Source of the DNA: Pseudomonadota bacterium
GTDB taxonomy: Bacteria; Pseudomonadota; Alphaproteobacteria; Rhizobiales; Devosiaceae
Direction: 5' to 3'
NCBI GenBank assembly: GCA_023431205.1
Contig: JAEYXQ010000051.1
Location: 1 to 61,664 of the forward strand
Length of the DNA stretch: 61,664 nt
The notes below the pieces were generated by a model that was given only the letters and a program-made list of their open reading frames with translations, did no database searches and had not been told where the DNA came from. Below are positions 32,564-41,121 of this stretch, piece after piece. The position numbers were made by a program, and so were the translations under genes. Positions within the stretch are counted from its first letter, which is position 1. Each line of letters starts with the position of its first letter.

Positions 32564-34054
32564 ATGCTCGCTGCGGCGGAAGCCGCGCCCCTGTCCACTC
32601 TCGTGCTGATTGTCATTGGGCTCAGTGCGCTGGCGCTGGTGTTCGCCGTGATCGGCGCCTTCCGGCGCAGCGGCGGCAGCGACGCGACCCTGCGGCAGGC
32701 GCTGGATGCGCTGGTGGCGGGGCAGGAGCGCTTCGAGCGTTCGGTCGCCGACGCGATGCAGCGCAGCCGGCAGGAACAGGCCGAAGGCGCGCGGCACCTG
32801 CGCGAGGAGGTGAACGCCTCGATCCGCGTCCTGGCCGAGGGGCTGGCGCGGCAATCGGCCGAGCAGGCGCGCCTGCAGGGCGAGGCCAGCAGGGCGCTGG
32901 GCGAGACGGTGAAGACCTCGCTCGAGACCTTCGGCGAGCGGGCGCACCAGCAGTCGCGGCAATTGTTCGATATCCAGAAGCAGCAGCACGACAGCTTCGA
33001 GGCGCGGGTACAGGCACTGTCCGAGGCGCAGCGGCTGGGCAGCGAGGCGCTGCGCGTGGCGCTGGAGGCGCAGCTCAAGACGCTGCGCGACGAGAACACC
33101 GCCAAGCTCGAAGCCATGCGCATGACCGTGGACGAAAAGCTGCAGGGCACGCTGGAGCAGCGACTGGGCGAGAGCTTCAAGCTCGTCAGCGAGCGGCTCG
33201 ATGCGGTGCACAAGGGTCTGGGCGAGATGCAGACCCTGGCGACCGGCGTCGGCGACCTCAAGCGCGTGCTCACCAACGTCAAGGCGCGCGGCTCCTGGGG
33301 CGAGGTGCAGCTGGGCAACCTGCTCGAGCAGATGCTGACCAAGGACCAGTACGTGGTGAACGCCGCTATGGCCGAGGGCAGCTCGGAGCGGGTCGAGTTC
33401 GCCATCAAACTGCCGGGCGACGAGCAGCCGGTGTTCCTGCCGATCGACGCCAAGTTCCCGGTGGAGGATTACGAGCGGCTGCAGGCGGCCGCCGATGCGG
33501 GCGACGTCGACCAGGTCGAGATTGCGGCCAAGGCGCTGGAGCGGCGGCTCAAGGACTCGGCGGCAACCATTGCTTCCAAGTACATCGTGCCGCCGCGCAC
33601 CACTGACTTTGCCATCATGTTCCTGCCGACCGAAGGCCTCTATGCCGAGGCCCTGCGCCGGCCTGGCCTGGTGGACGAGCTGCAGAAGAAGCACCGCATC
33701 ATCGTTGCCGGCCCGACGACGCTGACCGCGATCCTGTCGAGCCTGCAGATGGGCTTCAAGACGCTGGCCATCCAGCAGCGCTCCGGCGAAGTCTGGCAGG
33801 TGCTCGGGGCGGTCAAGGCAGAGTTCGGCAAGTTCGGCGACGTCCTCAGCAGCGTGAAGAAGAAGCTCAACGAGGCCTCCAACCACATCGAGAAGGCCGA
33901 GGTCCGCAGCCGCGCCATCAGCCGCAAGCTCCGGGACGTCGAGGAACTGCCGGGGTCGGAGCGGGTGGACCTGCTGGGCCAGTTCGAGGAGGACTCGGGC
34001 GAGGACGGCGACGACACTGTGGTGAGCTCGGCCTTCCTGCACCGGGTGGGGTAG
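32564..34054 (+). CDS. rmuC: DNA recombination protein RmuC
   Basis: 496 residues from ATG 32564. RmuC proteins limit rearrangements at inverted repeats and carry a C-terminal nuclease-like domain. A membrane helix near the N-terminus (STLVLIVIGLSALALVFAVI) is followed by a long coiled coil rich in Glu, Gln and Arg (about 40-220), then the conserved domain: KARGSWGEVQLGNLLEQML, FLPIDAKFPVEDYERL, FLPTEGLYAEAL, VAGPTTLTAILSSLQMGF. The true start may be 6 codons upstream at an ATC. It converges with rnhA across a repeat-filled gap. Confidence 0.93.
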   Translation: MLAAAEAAPLSTLVLIVIGLSALALVFAVIGAFRRSGGSDATLRQALDALVAGQERFERSVADAMQRSRQEQAEGARHLREEVNASIRVLAEGLARQSAEQARLQGEASRALGETVKTSLETFGERAHQQSRQLFDIQKQQHDSFEARVQALSEAQRLGSEALRVALEAQLKTLRDENTAKLEAMRMTVDEKLQGTLEQRLGESFKLVSERLDAVHKGLGEMQTLATGVGDLKRVLTNVKARGSWGEVQLGNLLEQMLTKDQYVVNAAMAEGSSERVEFAIKLPGDEQPVFLPIDAKFPVEDYERLQAAADAGDVDQVEIAAKALERRLKDSAATIASKYIVPPRTTDFAIMFLPTEGLYAEALRRPGLVDELQKKHRIIVAGPTTLTAILSSLQMGFKTLAIQQRSGEVWQVLGAVKAEFGKFGDVLSSVKKKLNEASNHIEKAEVRSRAISRKLRDVEELPGSERVDLLGQFEEDSGEDGDDTVVSSAFLHRVG

Positions 34055-34090
34055 GGCAGAGGCTTCGGCAGGCGCTGTGGGAAGAGGGCC

Positions 34091-34180
34091 AGGGTGAGGG
34101 GTTTATCCTCCCGGCAGAGGCGCGGTTCGAACCCCTTACCCGCCGCTTCGCGGCGACCTCTCCCTCACGGGGAGAGGTGA
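34091..34180. repeat. CTCTCC...GGAGAG hairpin repeat with inverted arm
   Basis: A GGGTGAGGGG arm (about 34091-34101) is answered by an inverted AACCCCTTACCC (34130-34141), then a CGCCGC-TTC-GCGGCG hairpin (34141-34155) and CCTCTCC-CTCAC-GGGGAGAGG (34157-34177). Same family as 56023-56140. Intergenic, between convergent genes. Confidence 0.75.
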
Positions 34181-34229
34181 GACAGGACCGGGATGTTCTG
34201 TGGCTCACATGGAGGCTCCGTGCCCGCGA

Positions 34230-34342
34230 CCTCGTGGTTCGACAAGCTCACCATGAGGTCTATGAGGGATTGGGCACCTGCGAGGCGTGTGTCCGGCGCC
34301 GCATCGTTGTAGACCTCATCCTGAACCTGTCGAGGGAGGAGG
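34230..34342. repeat. Composite Y/Z hairpin repeat, copy 3
   Basis: Y forward at 34230-34258 (CCTCGTGGT ... ACCATGAGG) and Z reverse at 34314-34342 (CCTCATCCT ... GGAGGAGG, slightly decayed). Same inward-facing arrangement as copy 1, with a longer spacer (55 bp). Confidence 0.8.
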
Positions 34343-34360
34343 TCGCGGGCGTTAGGTCCC

Positions 34361-34831
34361 TCACACCGGCGGCATCAGCTCGGCGCGTTTTTTCGGCTTG
34401 AACGGGGCCATGCCTTCGCGGGCGAGTTCGTCGGCCCGTTCGTTGAGGTCGTGGCCGGCGTGGCCCTTGACCCAGTGCCAGTCGACCTCGTGCCGCTGGG
34501 TGGCGGCGTCGAGGGCCTGCCAGAGCTCGACATTCTTGACCGGCTTCTTGTCGGCGGTGCGCCAGCCGTTGCGCTTCCAGCCGTGGATCCACCCTTGGAC
34601 GCCGTTCTTGACGTACTGGCTGTCGGTGTGGAGCTCGACCTTGCACGGCCGGGTGAGGGCGTTCAGCGCCTCGATGGCGGCGGTGAGCTCCATGCGGTTG
34701 TTGGTGGTCAACGCCTCGCCGCCCTTCAGTTCCTTGGTGTGGGGGCCGAACTGCAGGATGGCGCCCCAGCCGCCTGGTCCGGGATTGCCCGAACAGGCAC
34801 CATCGGTGTGGATGATGACCGCGTCAGACAT
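34361..34831 (-). CDS. rnhA: Ribonuclease HI
   Basis: 156 residues from ATG 34831. It cleaves RNA in RNA-DNA hybrids. The catalytic acids are at Asp10 (HTDGACSGNPGPGG), Glu48 (NNRMELTAAIEAL), Asp70 (LHTDSQYV) and the C-terminal Asp in HDLNERAD. The basic protrusion WIHGWKRNGWRTADKKPVKN is present, as in the E. coli type. Length is standard. It overlaps the GNAT gene by 8 bp and is the last gene of an ispH-GNAT-rnhA operon. rnhB (8448) gives this genome a second RNase H. Confidence 0.96.
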   Translation of the reverse strand: MSDAVIIHTDGACSGNPGPGGWGAILQFGPHTKELKGGEALTTNNRMELTAAIEALNALTRPCKVELHTDSQYVKNGVQGWIHGWKRNGWRTADKKPVKNVELWQALDAATQRHEVDWHWVKGHAGHDLNERADELAREGMAPFKPKKRAELMPPV

Positions 34832-35354
34832 CGGCCACGGGCCGCTGGTAGACGTGGAACTGGCAGACGAGCCCGCCGGGCTCCGTGTCGACACGGGTCG
34901 GGACCATGCCGATCTTGCGGAGGACGGCAAGCGAGGGCGCGTTGCGGGTGTCGGCGAAGCCGATGAAGTGGGTGGCTTCGGTTTCCCGGAAGATCCAGTC
35001 GCGGAGTGCCGCCGCCGCCTCTGTCGCATAGCCCTGCCCGTGATGGTCCTCGAACAGGGCGTAGCCTATCTCCGGCTCACCAGTGGGGGGATAGATTCCA
35101 TATCCGGCGCGACCGATGAAGGCGCCATCGGACTTGCGGGTGAGCCGCAGCTTGCCGAGCCGGCGCGTCTCGAACAGCTCGATCCAGCCGGCGAGGGCCG
35201 ATTTCGCCTTGTCGCGGCTCCAGGGCTGGCCGTCGGCGCTGAGATAGCGGGCGACGTTCTCCGTCCCATGCAGGCGCACGAGATCGTCGAGCTGGTCCAT
35301 GCGCCAACCGGACATGACCAGCCGCTCGGTTTCGAACAGGGTCAGTTCGCTCAT
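34824..35354 (-). CDS. GNAT-family N-acetyltransferase (RimJ/RimL-like)
   Basis: 176 residues. It starts ETERLVMSGWRMDQLDDLVRLHG, as in the RimJ/RimL group, and has the acetyl-CoA loop region EIGYALFEDHHGQGYATEAAAAL (Q/RxxGxG/A form) and the strand NAPSLAVLRKIGM. It may acetylate a protein N-terminus, an amine metabolite or a drug; the substrate cannot be told. The start overlaps the ispH stop as ATGA and the end overlaps rnhA, so translation is coupled through all three genes. Confidence 0.85.
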   Translation of the reverse strand: MSELTLFETERLVMSGWRMDQLDDLVRLHGTENVARYLSADGQPWSRDKAKSALAGWIELFETRRLGKLRLTRKSDGAFIGRAGYGIYPPTGEPEIGYALFEDHHGQGYATEAAAALRDWIFRETEATHFIGFADTRNAPSLAVLRKIGMVPTRVDTEPGGLVCQFHVYQRPVADV

Positions 35355-36322
35355 CGGGCGACGGCGGTTTCGAGCGTGCGCAGCTCGCGCGGGATGTTGA
35401 AGGCGATGTTCTCGCGCGCGGTGACGCGGGTCTCGACCTTGATGTCGTAGCGCTGTGCGAAAGCCTCGATGACTTCGTCCACCAGCGTCTCGGGTGCCGA
35501 GGCGCCGGCGGAGACGCCGAGCGAACGAATGCCTTCGAGCCGGCTCCAGTCGATCTCGGAGGCGCGGTCGACCAGCATGGCGACCTTGCAGCCCGAGCGC
35601 GCCGCCACTTCCACCAGCCGCAGCGAGTTGGACGAATTCGACGAACCGACCACGATCATGGCGTCGACTTCCGGTGCCACCGACTTGATGGCTTCCTGCC
35701 GGTTCGTAGTGGCGTAGCAGATGTCTTCCTTGTGCGGGCCGCTGACCGCCGGGAAGCGAGACTTCAGCGCCTCCACGATCTCGCGGGTGTCGTCCACCGA
35801 CAGCGTTGTCTGGGTCACGAAGGCGAGGGTTTCAGGGTTCTTGGGCACGAAGGTCATGGCATCGGCCACAGTCTCGATCAGCGTGATCGAACCTGCCGGC
35901 AACTGGCCCATGGTGCCGAGCACCTCAGGATGGCCCGCATGGCCGATCAGTACGATCTCGCGACCTTCGGCGAAATGCCGCTGCGCCTCGACATGCACCT
36001 TGCTCACCAGGGGACAGGTGGCATCGAGGAAGAACATGTTGCGCGTCCTGGCATCGGCCGGAACCGACTTCGGCACGCCATGGGCCGAAAACACCACTGG
36101 CGCCTCGGTGTCGGGGATTTCGCTCAATTCCTCGACGAAGACGGCGCCCTTGGCCTTGAGTCCGTCCACTACGTACTTGTTGTGCACGATGGCGTGGCGG
36201 ACATAGACCGGCGCGCCGTATTTCTGAAGCGCAAGCTCTACGATCTGGATGGCTCGATCCACACCGGCGCAAAAACCGCGCGGGGCGCAGAGCAGAATGT
36301 CAAGGTGCGGCCGTTTTTCCAT
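35351..36322 (-). CDS. ispH: 4-hydroxy-3-methylbut-2-enyl diphosphate reductase IspH
   Basis: 323 residues. Last enzyme of the MEP pathway: it reduces HMBPP to IPP and DMAPP with a 4Fe-4S cluster. The three cluster cysteines sit in CAPRGFCAGVDRA, DATCPLVSKVH and DICYATTNRQ; the substrate-binding VFSAHGVPKSV and VVGSSNSSNSLRL are present. Complete and of normal length. It heads the ispH-GNAT-rnhA operon and is divergent from the PPDK-like gene with only about 50 bp between the starts. Confidence 0.96.
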   Translation of the reverse strand: MEKRPHLDILLCAPRGFCAGVDRAIQIVELALQKYGAPVYVRHAIVHNKYVVDGLKAKGAVFVEELSEIPDTEAPVVFSAHGVPKSVPADARTRNMFFLDATCPLVSKVHVEAQRHFAEGREIVLIGHAGHPEVLGTMGQLPAGSITLIETVADAMTFVPKNPETLAFVTQTTLSVDDTREIVEALKSRFPAVSGPHKEDICYATTNRQEAIKSVAPEVDAMIVVGSSNSSNSLRLVEVAARSGCKVAMLVDRASEIDWSRLEGIRSLGVSAGASAPETLVDEVIEAFAQRYDIKVETRVTARENIAFNIPRELRTLETAVAR

Positions 36323-36373
36323 AGCAGTTCAGATGCTTTCCGCGCCCGGGCAAGTCAAGCCTTGTTGCAGGCG

Positions 36374-38710
36374 ATGGGGCGCATGGGCAATATGCCCGCG
36401 AATTACGGCAAGGACCCGGCAGTGAGTTTGGCGCAGGAAATGTTCGCGATCGCCCCGGCAACGGGCAAGGCGAACCTGTCGGCGAGCCAGCTCAAGCTGC
36501 TCAGCGGCAAGGCGCGCTGGATCTTCCGCGTTGGCGAGGCCGGCTTTCCTACCATCCCGACCATCGCCATCACTCGCGCGGCCTGGGAAGCGCTCCAGTC
36601 GGAGCGCCAGCGGCGGGACACCAAGCTGCGCACCCACTGGATCGCCTGCCTGTTCAAGCTGGTGGCCGATCCGTCGCAACCGCCCCAGCTGACGGTCCGC
36701 ACCTCGGCGGCGGCTCATAATGGCGGGCTGATGCCGGCGCGGGTGGGGATTCCGGCGCCGACCACGTCGAACGAATCCGTCGAACCAACCAGTGCTCTGG
36801 GGAAGGCCATCCGGGACGCTTTCGACAGCTATGGCTTCGAGCGCAGCTGGAGCGGTTCCCGCTCGTCGGAGGCAGAGCGCGCGCGCCAGATCGTGCTGGT
36901 GCAGACGACCGCCGAAGGCGACCTGGAGCAGTTCCTGACCCGCCATGCGGTCACCGGTGCCCTTGGGCCGGCGCCGGTGGATGGTGCGCCACTGGCCCGC
37001 CTGCCGCAGTCCGTCGACTCGCTGGTGCAACTGCTCGACGCCAAGTCCGGCCGGCACATGACCTGCCTCGTCGCCGTCGAAAAAGGGCAGATCACTTTTT
37101 TGTCGGCACGGCCGATCCAGGCTTCGGCGGCGGCCGAGCTGGAAGCCGCTGTGGACCGCGTTCAGCGCAAGGTCTGGACGCCCCACAACGCCGTGACCCG
37201 GGTGGATCCGACCCGGATCGGGCAGTTGCTGCATCCCGGTATCCGATCAACCGACGGGGTCCCGCCGATCGCCACCGGCCTCGGCGTCTCGCCCGGGGCT
37301 GCCAGTGGCGTGGTGGTATTCACCGCCGAAGACGCGGCGCGGATGCGGGCGCGGTCGCGGCACTGCATCCTCGTGGTCAACGAGACCGGTCCTGCCGATA
37401 TCGAGGGCATGCGGGCGGCAACCGGGATCCTCACCGCCCGTGGCGGTATGACCAGCCACGCCGGGGTTATTGCGCGCATCACCGGCAAGCCCTGCGTGGC
37501 GGGGGTGCGGACGCTGTCGGTCAATGCCGGCGAAATGGTCTGCCGCATCGGCGACCGCGAGTTCCGCACCGGCGACCGCCTGACCATCGACGGCAGCGAC
37601 GGCGCGGTCTATGCCGGCGCACTGCCGCTGGCGCAGCCGCATATCGGTGGCGCCATCGGCACGCTGCTCGACTGGTCCGATGCGACGCGCCAGATCTCGG
37701 TGCGCACCAATGCTGAAACGGTGGAGTCGGCGCTGACGGCTTTGAGCTTCGGAGCCGAAGGCATCGGGCTGGCGCGCAGCGAACACATGTTCTTTTCCCC
37801 TGAGCGCATGGTTGCGCTGCGCCGCGTCATCCTCAGCGAGGACGAGGATGATCGCAGCCGCGCCATCAACGGGCTGGTGGACTACCAGACCGGCGACTAT
37901 TCGGCGCTGTTTGCAACCATGCATGGCCGCCCGGTGACGGTGCGTCTGTTCGACCCCCCGCTGCACGAATTCCTGCCGCGCAGCGACGAGGACATCGAGG
38001 AAACCGCGGCGCAACTGGGCCTTGCGGTGCGGGCGCTGCGGCTGCGGCTCGAGCGCATCGCCGAGGTCAACCCGATGCTGGGCCATCGCGGCGTGCGCCT
38101 GGCCATCACCTATCCTGAACTGCTGCAGATGCAGGTGCAGGCGCTGATGGCCGGGGTGAGGGAGGCTTCGGAGCGCCAGAGTGAGCCGGTCGCGCTCGAA
38201 ATCATGGTGCCGTTCGTGTCGACCGCGAGCGAAGTGGCCTGGGTGCGCGATCGTGTCCAGGCCATTGCGGGGAATTCGGGCCTGCTGCGCACCGAGAGGG
38301 TGAAGCTCAGCTTCGGGACCATGATCGAGCTGCCGCGAGCCTGCCTGCGCGCCGGCGACATCGCCCACATGGTGGATTTCATCAGCTTCGGCACCAACGA
38401 CCTGACGCAATCGACCTTCGGCATCTCCCGCGACGATGCCCCGACCTTCCTCGCCGCCTATCAGCGCAAGGGCATTTATGAACGCGACCCGTTCGTCACC
38501 ATCGACGAGAAGGGCGTGGGGGAGATGATCAGCATCGCCATCAGCCGCGGGCGGGCCGCCAATCCGACGCTCAAGATCGGTATCTGCGGCGAGCATGCGG
38601 GCGACCCGACCTCGTTGCGCTACTTCTCGGGGCTCGGTGTCGACTATGTCAGTTGCTCACCCTATCGTGTTCCGGTGGCAAGGCTGACGCTTGCCCAGGC
38701 GTCTGCTTAA
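36374..38710 (+). CDS. PPDK-like PEP-utilising enzyme with reduced N-terminal half
   Basis: 778 residues from ATG 36374 (ATGs at 36383 and 36392 are alternatives; no clear ribosome site). Pyruvate phosphate dikinase is normally about 880-890 residues. The swivel histidine (GGMTSHAGVIARITGKPCV) and the catalytic PEP/pyruvate barrel are intact: IGLARSEHMFF, VTVRLFDPPLHEFLP, GTMIELPRACL, FGTNDLTQSTFGISRDD, GICGEHAGDP. The N-terminal ATP-grasp part is shortened by roughly 100 residues and its usual glycine-rich and PGMMDT-type loops are not recognisable (only LTVRTSAAAHNGGLMP). It may have lost ATP use or have a regulatory role. Confidence 0.8.
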   Translation: MGRMGNMPANYGKDPAVSLAQEMFAIAPATGKANLSASQLKLLSGKARWIFRVGEAGFPTIPTIAITRAAWEALQSERQRRDTKLRTHWIACLFKLVADPSQPPQLTVRTSAAAHNGGLMPARVGIPAPTTSNESVEPTSALGKAIRDAFDSYGFERSWSGSRSSEAERARQIVLVQTTAEGDLEQFLTRHAVTGALGPAPVDGAPLARLPQSVDSLVQLLDAKSGRHMTCLVAVEKGQITFLSARPIQASAAAELEAAVDRVQRKVWTPHNAVTRVDPTRIGQLLHPGIRSTDGVPPIATGLGVSPGAASGVVVFTAEDAARMRARSRHCILVVNETGPADIEGMRAATGILTARGGMTSHAGVIARITGKPCVAGVRTLSVNAGEMVCRIGDREFRTGDRLTIDGSDGAVYAGALPLAQPHIGGAIGTLLDWSDATRQISVRTNAETVESALTALSFGAEGIGLARSEHMFFSPERMVALRRVILSEDEDDRSRAINGLVDYQTGDYSALFATMHGRPVTVRLFDPPLHEFLPRSDEDIEETAAQLGLAVRALRLRLERIAEVNPMLGHRGVRLAITYPELLQMQVQALMAGVREASERQSEPVALEIMVPFVSTASEVAWVRDRVQAIAGNSGLLRTERVKLSFGTMIELPRACLRAGDIAHMVDFISFGTNDLTQSTFGISRDDAPTFLAAYQRKGIYERDPFVTIDEKGVGEMISIAISRGRAANPTLKIGICGEHAGDPTSLRYFSGLGVDYVSCSPYRVPVARLTLAQASA

Positions 38711-38785
38711 CTGCGGGCAAGATGAGCCCTATATGAAGGGGACGAGGCCGCTGTTCCTGCGGCCGGGGGAAGGAGACTATCCGAG

Positions 38786-39343
38786 GTGAGAGTTCTGCCG
38801 GTTCTGCTGCTGGCGCCGCTGCTTGCGGCACCCAGCCTGCCTGCCAATGCCCAGACGGGCGTTGCCGCCTGCACGACCATCGAAGACGATACCGGCAGGC
38901 TTGCCTGTTACGACGGCCTGTTCCGCAACGCGCAGGCGGCGGCAGAAGGACTGAGCGCGGTGCTCGAATCCGAGCAGTTGATTCCGGCTCGACCCACCGG
39001 GCGGGCCCCTGCGACGATGACGGTCGCCTGCACCGAGGGCGAGTTGACGGTCACGTTTGCGTTCGCTGGAAACACCATGTCCGCCTTGGGGCGCGATGCC
39101 GGCATCACGCTGCAATACGACCTGCAGGCGGCGCGCAGCCGCACCCTGTCGGTAAATGAGGACAACACGGCCCTGGTGATCGACAACACCCGCGACGCCG
39201 CGCAATTCCTCGACGGACTGGCGGGTGCCACCAACCTGACCGCGCGTGTGACGCCGGTGAATTCACGCTCGCTGTCGGTGCGGTTCCGGGTGGATGCCTT
39301 CGCGGCCGATGTCGCTCATGTGAGAGCCGCCTGCGGCATCTGA
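38786..39343 (+). CDS. Exported TagO/VasI-like protein
   Basis: 185 residues from GTG 38786, with AAGGAG 10 bases upstream. Signal peptide VLPVLLLAPLLAAPSLPANAQ. The mature N-terminus has ACTTIEDDTGRLACYDGLF, the C...RLxCYD pattern seen in the type VI secretion-associated TagO/VasI family and related small exported proteins. Cysteines also occur at VACTEGE and RAACGI, so disulfides are likely. There are no type VI genes in the window, so a stand-alone envelope role is more likely than secretion. Confidence 0.65.
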   Translation: MRVLPVLLLAPLLAAPSLPANAQTGVAACTTIEDDTGRLACYDGLFRNAQAAAEGLSAVLESEQLIPARPTGRAPATMTVACTEGELTVTFAFAGNTMSALGRDAGITLQYDLQAARSRTLSVNEDNTALVIDNTRDAAQFLDGLAGATNLTARVTPVNSRSLSVRFRVDAFAADVAHVRAACGI

Positions 39344-39515
39344 GTGCGACATAAGCGCCGTCGATCGCTCCTGCCCCACCCCGGCCACGGTTCGCCCATC
39401 TACTGGTCAAAGTCGCCGTTTACGCGCTGCTAACCCTAATCAGACAACATTCTGGTCGTCGGCATTTGCGTCACTTTCGCCGATCAGTTGTGTTGCGTTG
39501 AGTTGAGTAGCGTAT
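39344..39515. other. Intergenic region upstream of the wall hydrolase
   Basis: About 170 bp, less GC-rich than its surroundings towards the right end. It contains TTTA-N7-CTAA around 39419-39433, two bases off a CtrA-type site, and TTGCGTTGAGTTGAG near the start codon. I see no gene and no confident operator. Confidence 0.4.
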
Positions 39516-40562
39516 ATGGCCCATTCCACCCGGCCGGTGGTGCAGTCGCACCCGGTCAGAGCGGTTCGCCGGCGGAGTCCCTTGTTCCGGTTGCTGGCGG
39601 CTGGGCTGGTGTCCGGCCTCGCCTTTGCCGGAATGATGGCCGGCGGCCTCGGATCGGGCACTGACCTCGTCGCGAACCTGCCCGAATCCCTGCAGGTGGC
39701 GTCGGCCAGCCTGGCGCCCGCGGAACCGGTCTCCGTTTCCACCAACGCGTTCGATCACCTGTTCAGCGGGGCTGCCTTTAGTGGCCCCAACCGCGCCGCC
39801 AAGAGCGATCGCTACCGGCCGCCGGTAGACGTGCTTGCCTTTGCCAGCCGCTTCGAGGAAACCCGGCTGCAACTCGCCGCGCTCCGCAAGCCCGCTGACC
39901 CGACGGACCTCGCCCAGTCGCGCCTTGCCGCGGCCGGAGAGGCTGCTCCAGCCGAAGAAGGGCCCCGCATGTCGGTGGCCTCGATCAATCCCGCCGCTGC
40001 CGCGGCCCTCGATGCCATCGCCGGCATCGCCCCGCCGATGGTGAGCGCCACCAACCCGGTGCCGCTGACGCCGTCCGAGCAACTGGCCTATGCCCGTGCC
40101 AACACCCCCGCCACCGGTGCTTATTCGAGCGGGGAGGCGGTCGAGGTCTCGGACAAGGAATTGTGGTGCCTGTCGACGGCCATCTATTTCGAGGCGCGCG
40201 GCGAAAGCTATCGCGGCCAGGTGGCAGTGGCCCAGGTGGTGCTGAACCGGGTGAAGGATCACCGCTACCCCGACACCATTTGCGGGGTGGTCTATCAGAA
40301 CCAGCACCGGCGCAATTCGTGCCAGTTCTCGTTTGCCTGCGACGGCATTCCCGAAAGCATCAATGACGCCACGTCGTGGGCGCAGGCCCAGGATATCGCC
40401 CGCCGCTATACCTCCGGGGAGCTCTATCTCACCGAGGTGGGCGACGCGACGCACTACCACGCCACTTATGTGCGGCCGGCCTGGGCGCCCCGCATGAACA
40501 AGGTCACCCAGATCGGGCTGCACGTCTTCTACAAGTTCAAGCGCGGTTGGCTCTTCGGCTAG
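39516..40562 (+). CDS. SleB-family cell wall hydrolase
   Basis: 348 residues. A membrane anchor near residues 24-45 (LFRLLAAGLVSGLAFAGMMAGG) precedes an Ala/Pro-rich linker of about 150 residues and the Hydrolase_2 (SleB) domain from about 215: LWCLSTAIYFEARGESYRGQVAVAQV with the catalytic glutamate, LNRVKDHRYPDTICGVVYQ, SCQFSFACDG, and DATHYHATYVRPAW. It should cleave peptidoglycan glycan strands during growth, since alphaproteobacteria do not sporulate. It converges with the next gene on a shared CTAG. Confidence 0.9.
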   Translation: MAHSTRPVVQSHPVRAVRRRSPLFRLLAAGLVSGLAFAGMMAGGLGSGTDLVANLPESLQVASASLAPAEPVSVSTNAFDHLFSGAAFSGPNRAAKSDRYRPPVDVLAFASRFEETRLQLAALRKPADPTDLAQSRLAAAGEAAPAEEGPRMSVASINPAAAAALDAIAGIAPPMVSATNPVPLTPSEQLAYARANTPATGAYSSGEAVEVSDKELWCLSTAIYFEARGESYRGQVAVAQVVLNRVKDHRYPDTICGVVYQNQHRRNSCQFSFACDGIPESINDATSWAQAQDIARRYTSGELYLTEVGDATHYHATYVRPAWAPRMNKVTQIGLHVFYKFKRGWLFG

Positions 40563-41014
40563 CGGGTAACGGTTGCGCTCGAGATGTAGCGAAAGGAGTC
40601 GCCGACCGTGACTTCAAAGCGGCTCCAGCCACCATTGCTCCAATAGGCGAACTGGTTGGAGGGCTCGCCCGCCGGCTGGACACTGATGCCCGGATACTGG
40701 ATGTGCCGCGAGGTGAGGCCGTCGCTGGAGTAGACGCCGGTGGCGGTGGTGGTGATGGTCACGTAGCTGACCCGGCCGCCTTCGATCTTCTTGACCGAAG
40801 CGGTGGAGAGCGGATCGGTCGACACCCAGTCCTCGTAATCGACGAAGAAGTCCTGCGCGCCGAAACGCACCAGTCGGTCGGCATCGATTGCCGGCCCCGG
40901 CACTTCGTCCGCCATCACCGACACCACCCAACCCGGCCCGGTTGCCGCCAGGGCGGTCGCGCAGACTGCCCCCAAGGCTATGCCAAGGAACATGTGGCGA
41001 TCCGGCGTGTACAT
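40559..41014 (-). CDS. Exported protein of unknown function
   Basis: 151 residues. N-terminal hydrophobic stretch HMFLGIALGAVCATALAATGPGWVV, a signal peptide or anchor. The mature part alternates Ser/Thr-rich strands (YVTITTTATGVYSSDGLT, YWSNGGWSRFEVTVGDSFRY), like a small beta-sandwich. No family recognised. Its TAG shares CTAG with the wall hydrolase. About 40 bp upstream of its start is TTAC-N7-TTAA read on this strand (41067-41053), one base off a CtrA-like site. Confidence 0.65.
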   Translation of the reverse strand: MYTPDRHMFLGIALGAVCATALAATGPGWVVSVMADEVPGPAIDADRLVRFGAQDFFVDYEDWVSTDPLSTASVKKIEGGRVSYVTITTTATGVYSSDGLTSRHIQYPGISVQPAGEPSNQFAYWSNGGWSRFEVTVGDSFRYISSATVTR

Positions 41015-41121
41015 GGCATCCGTCCCGTTTTGAGCCGCTTGCGGCGATCACGTTAACGGATCAGTAACCAGATTTGCTCCGCGCGCAAAGTTCACCGCTT
41101 CTTAAGGTTAACGCGCACGGG

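Noticed and set aside
35732..36373. A possible 214-residue N-terminal extension of the PPDK-like protein
   Set aside because: It would run antisense through almost all of ispH and shows no ATP-grasp sequence, so it does not restore the missing domain.
41053..41067. TTAA-N7-GTAA as a CtrA site
   Set aside because: One mismatch, no supporting second site at the right spacing, and TTAA/GTTAAC is common in the gaps of this window; kept only as a note.
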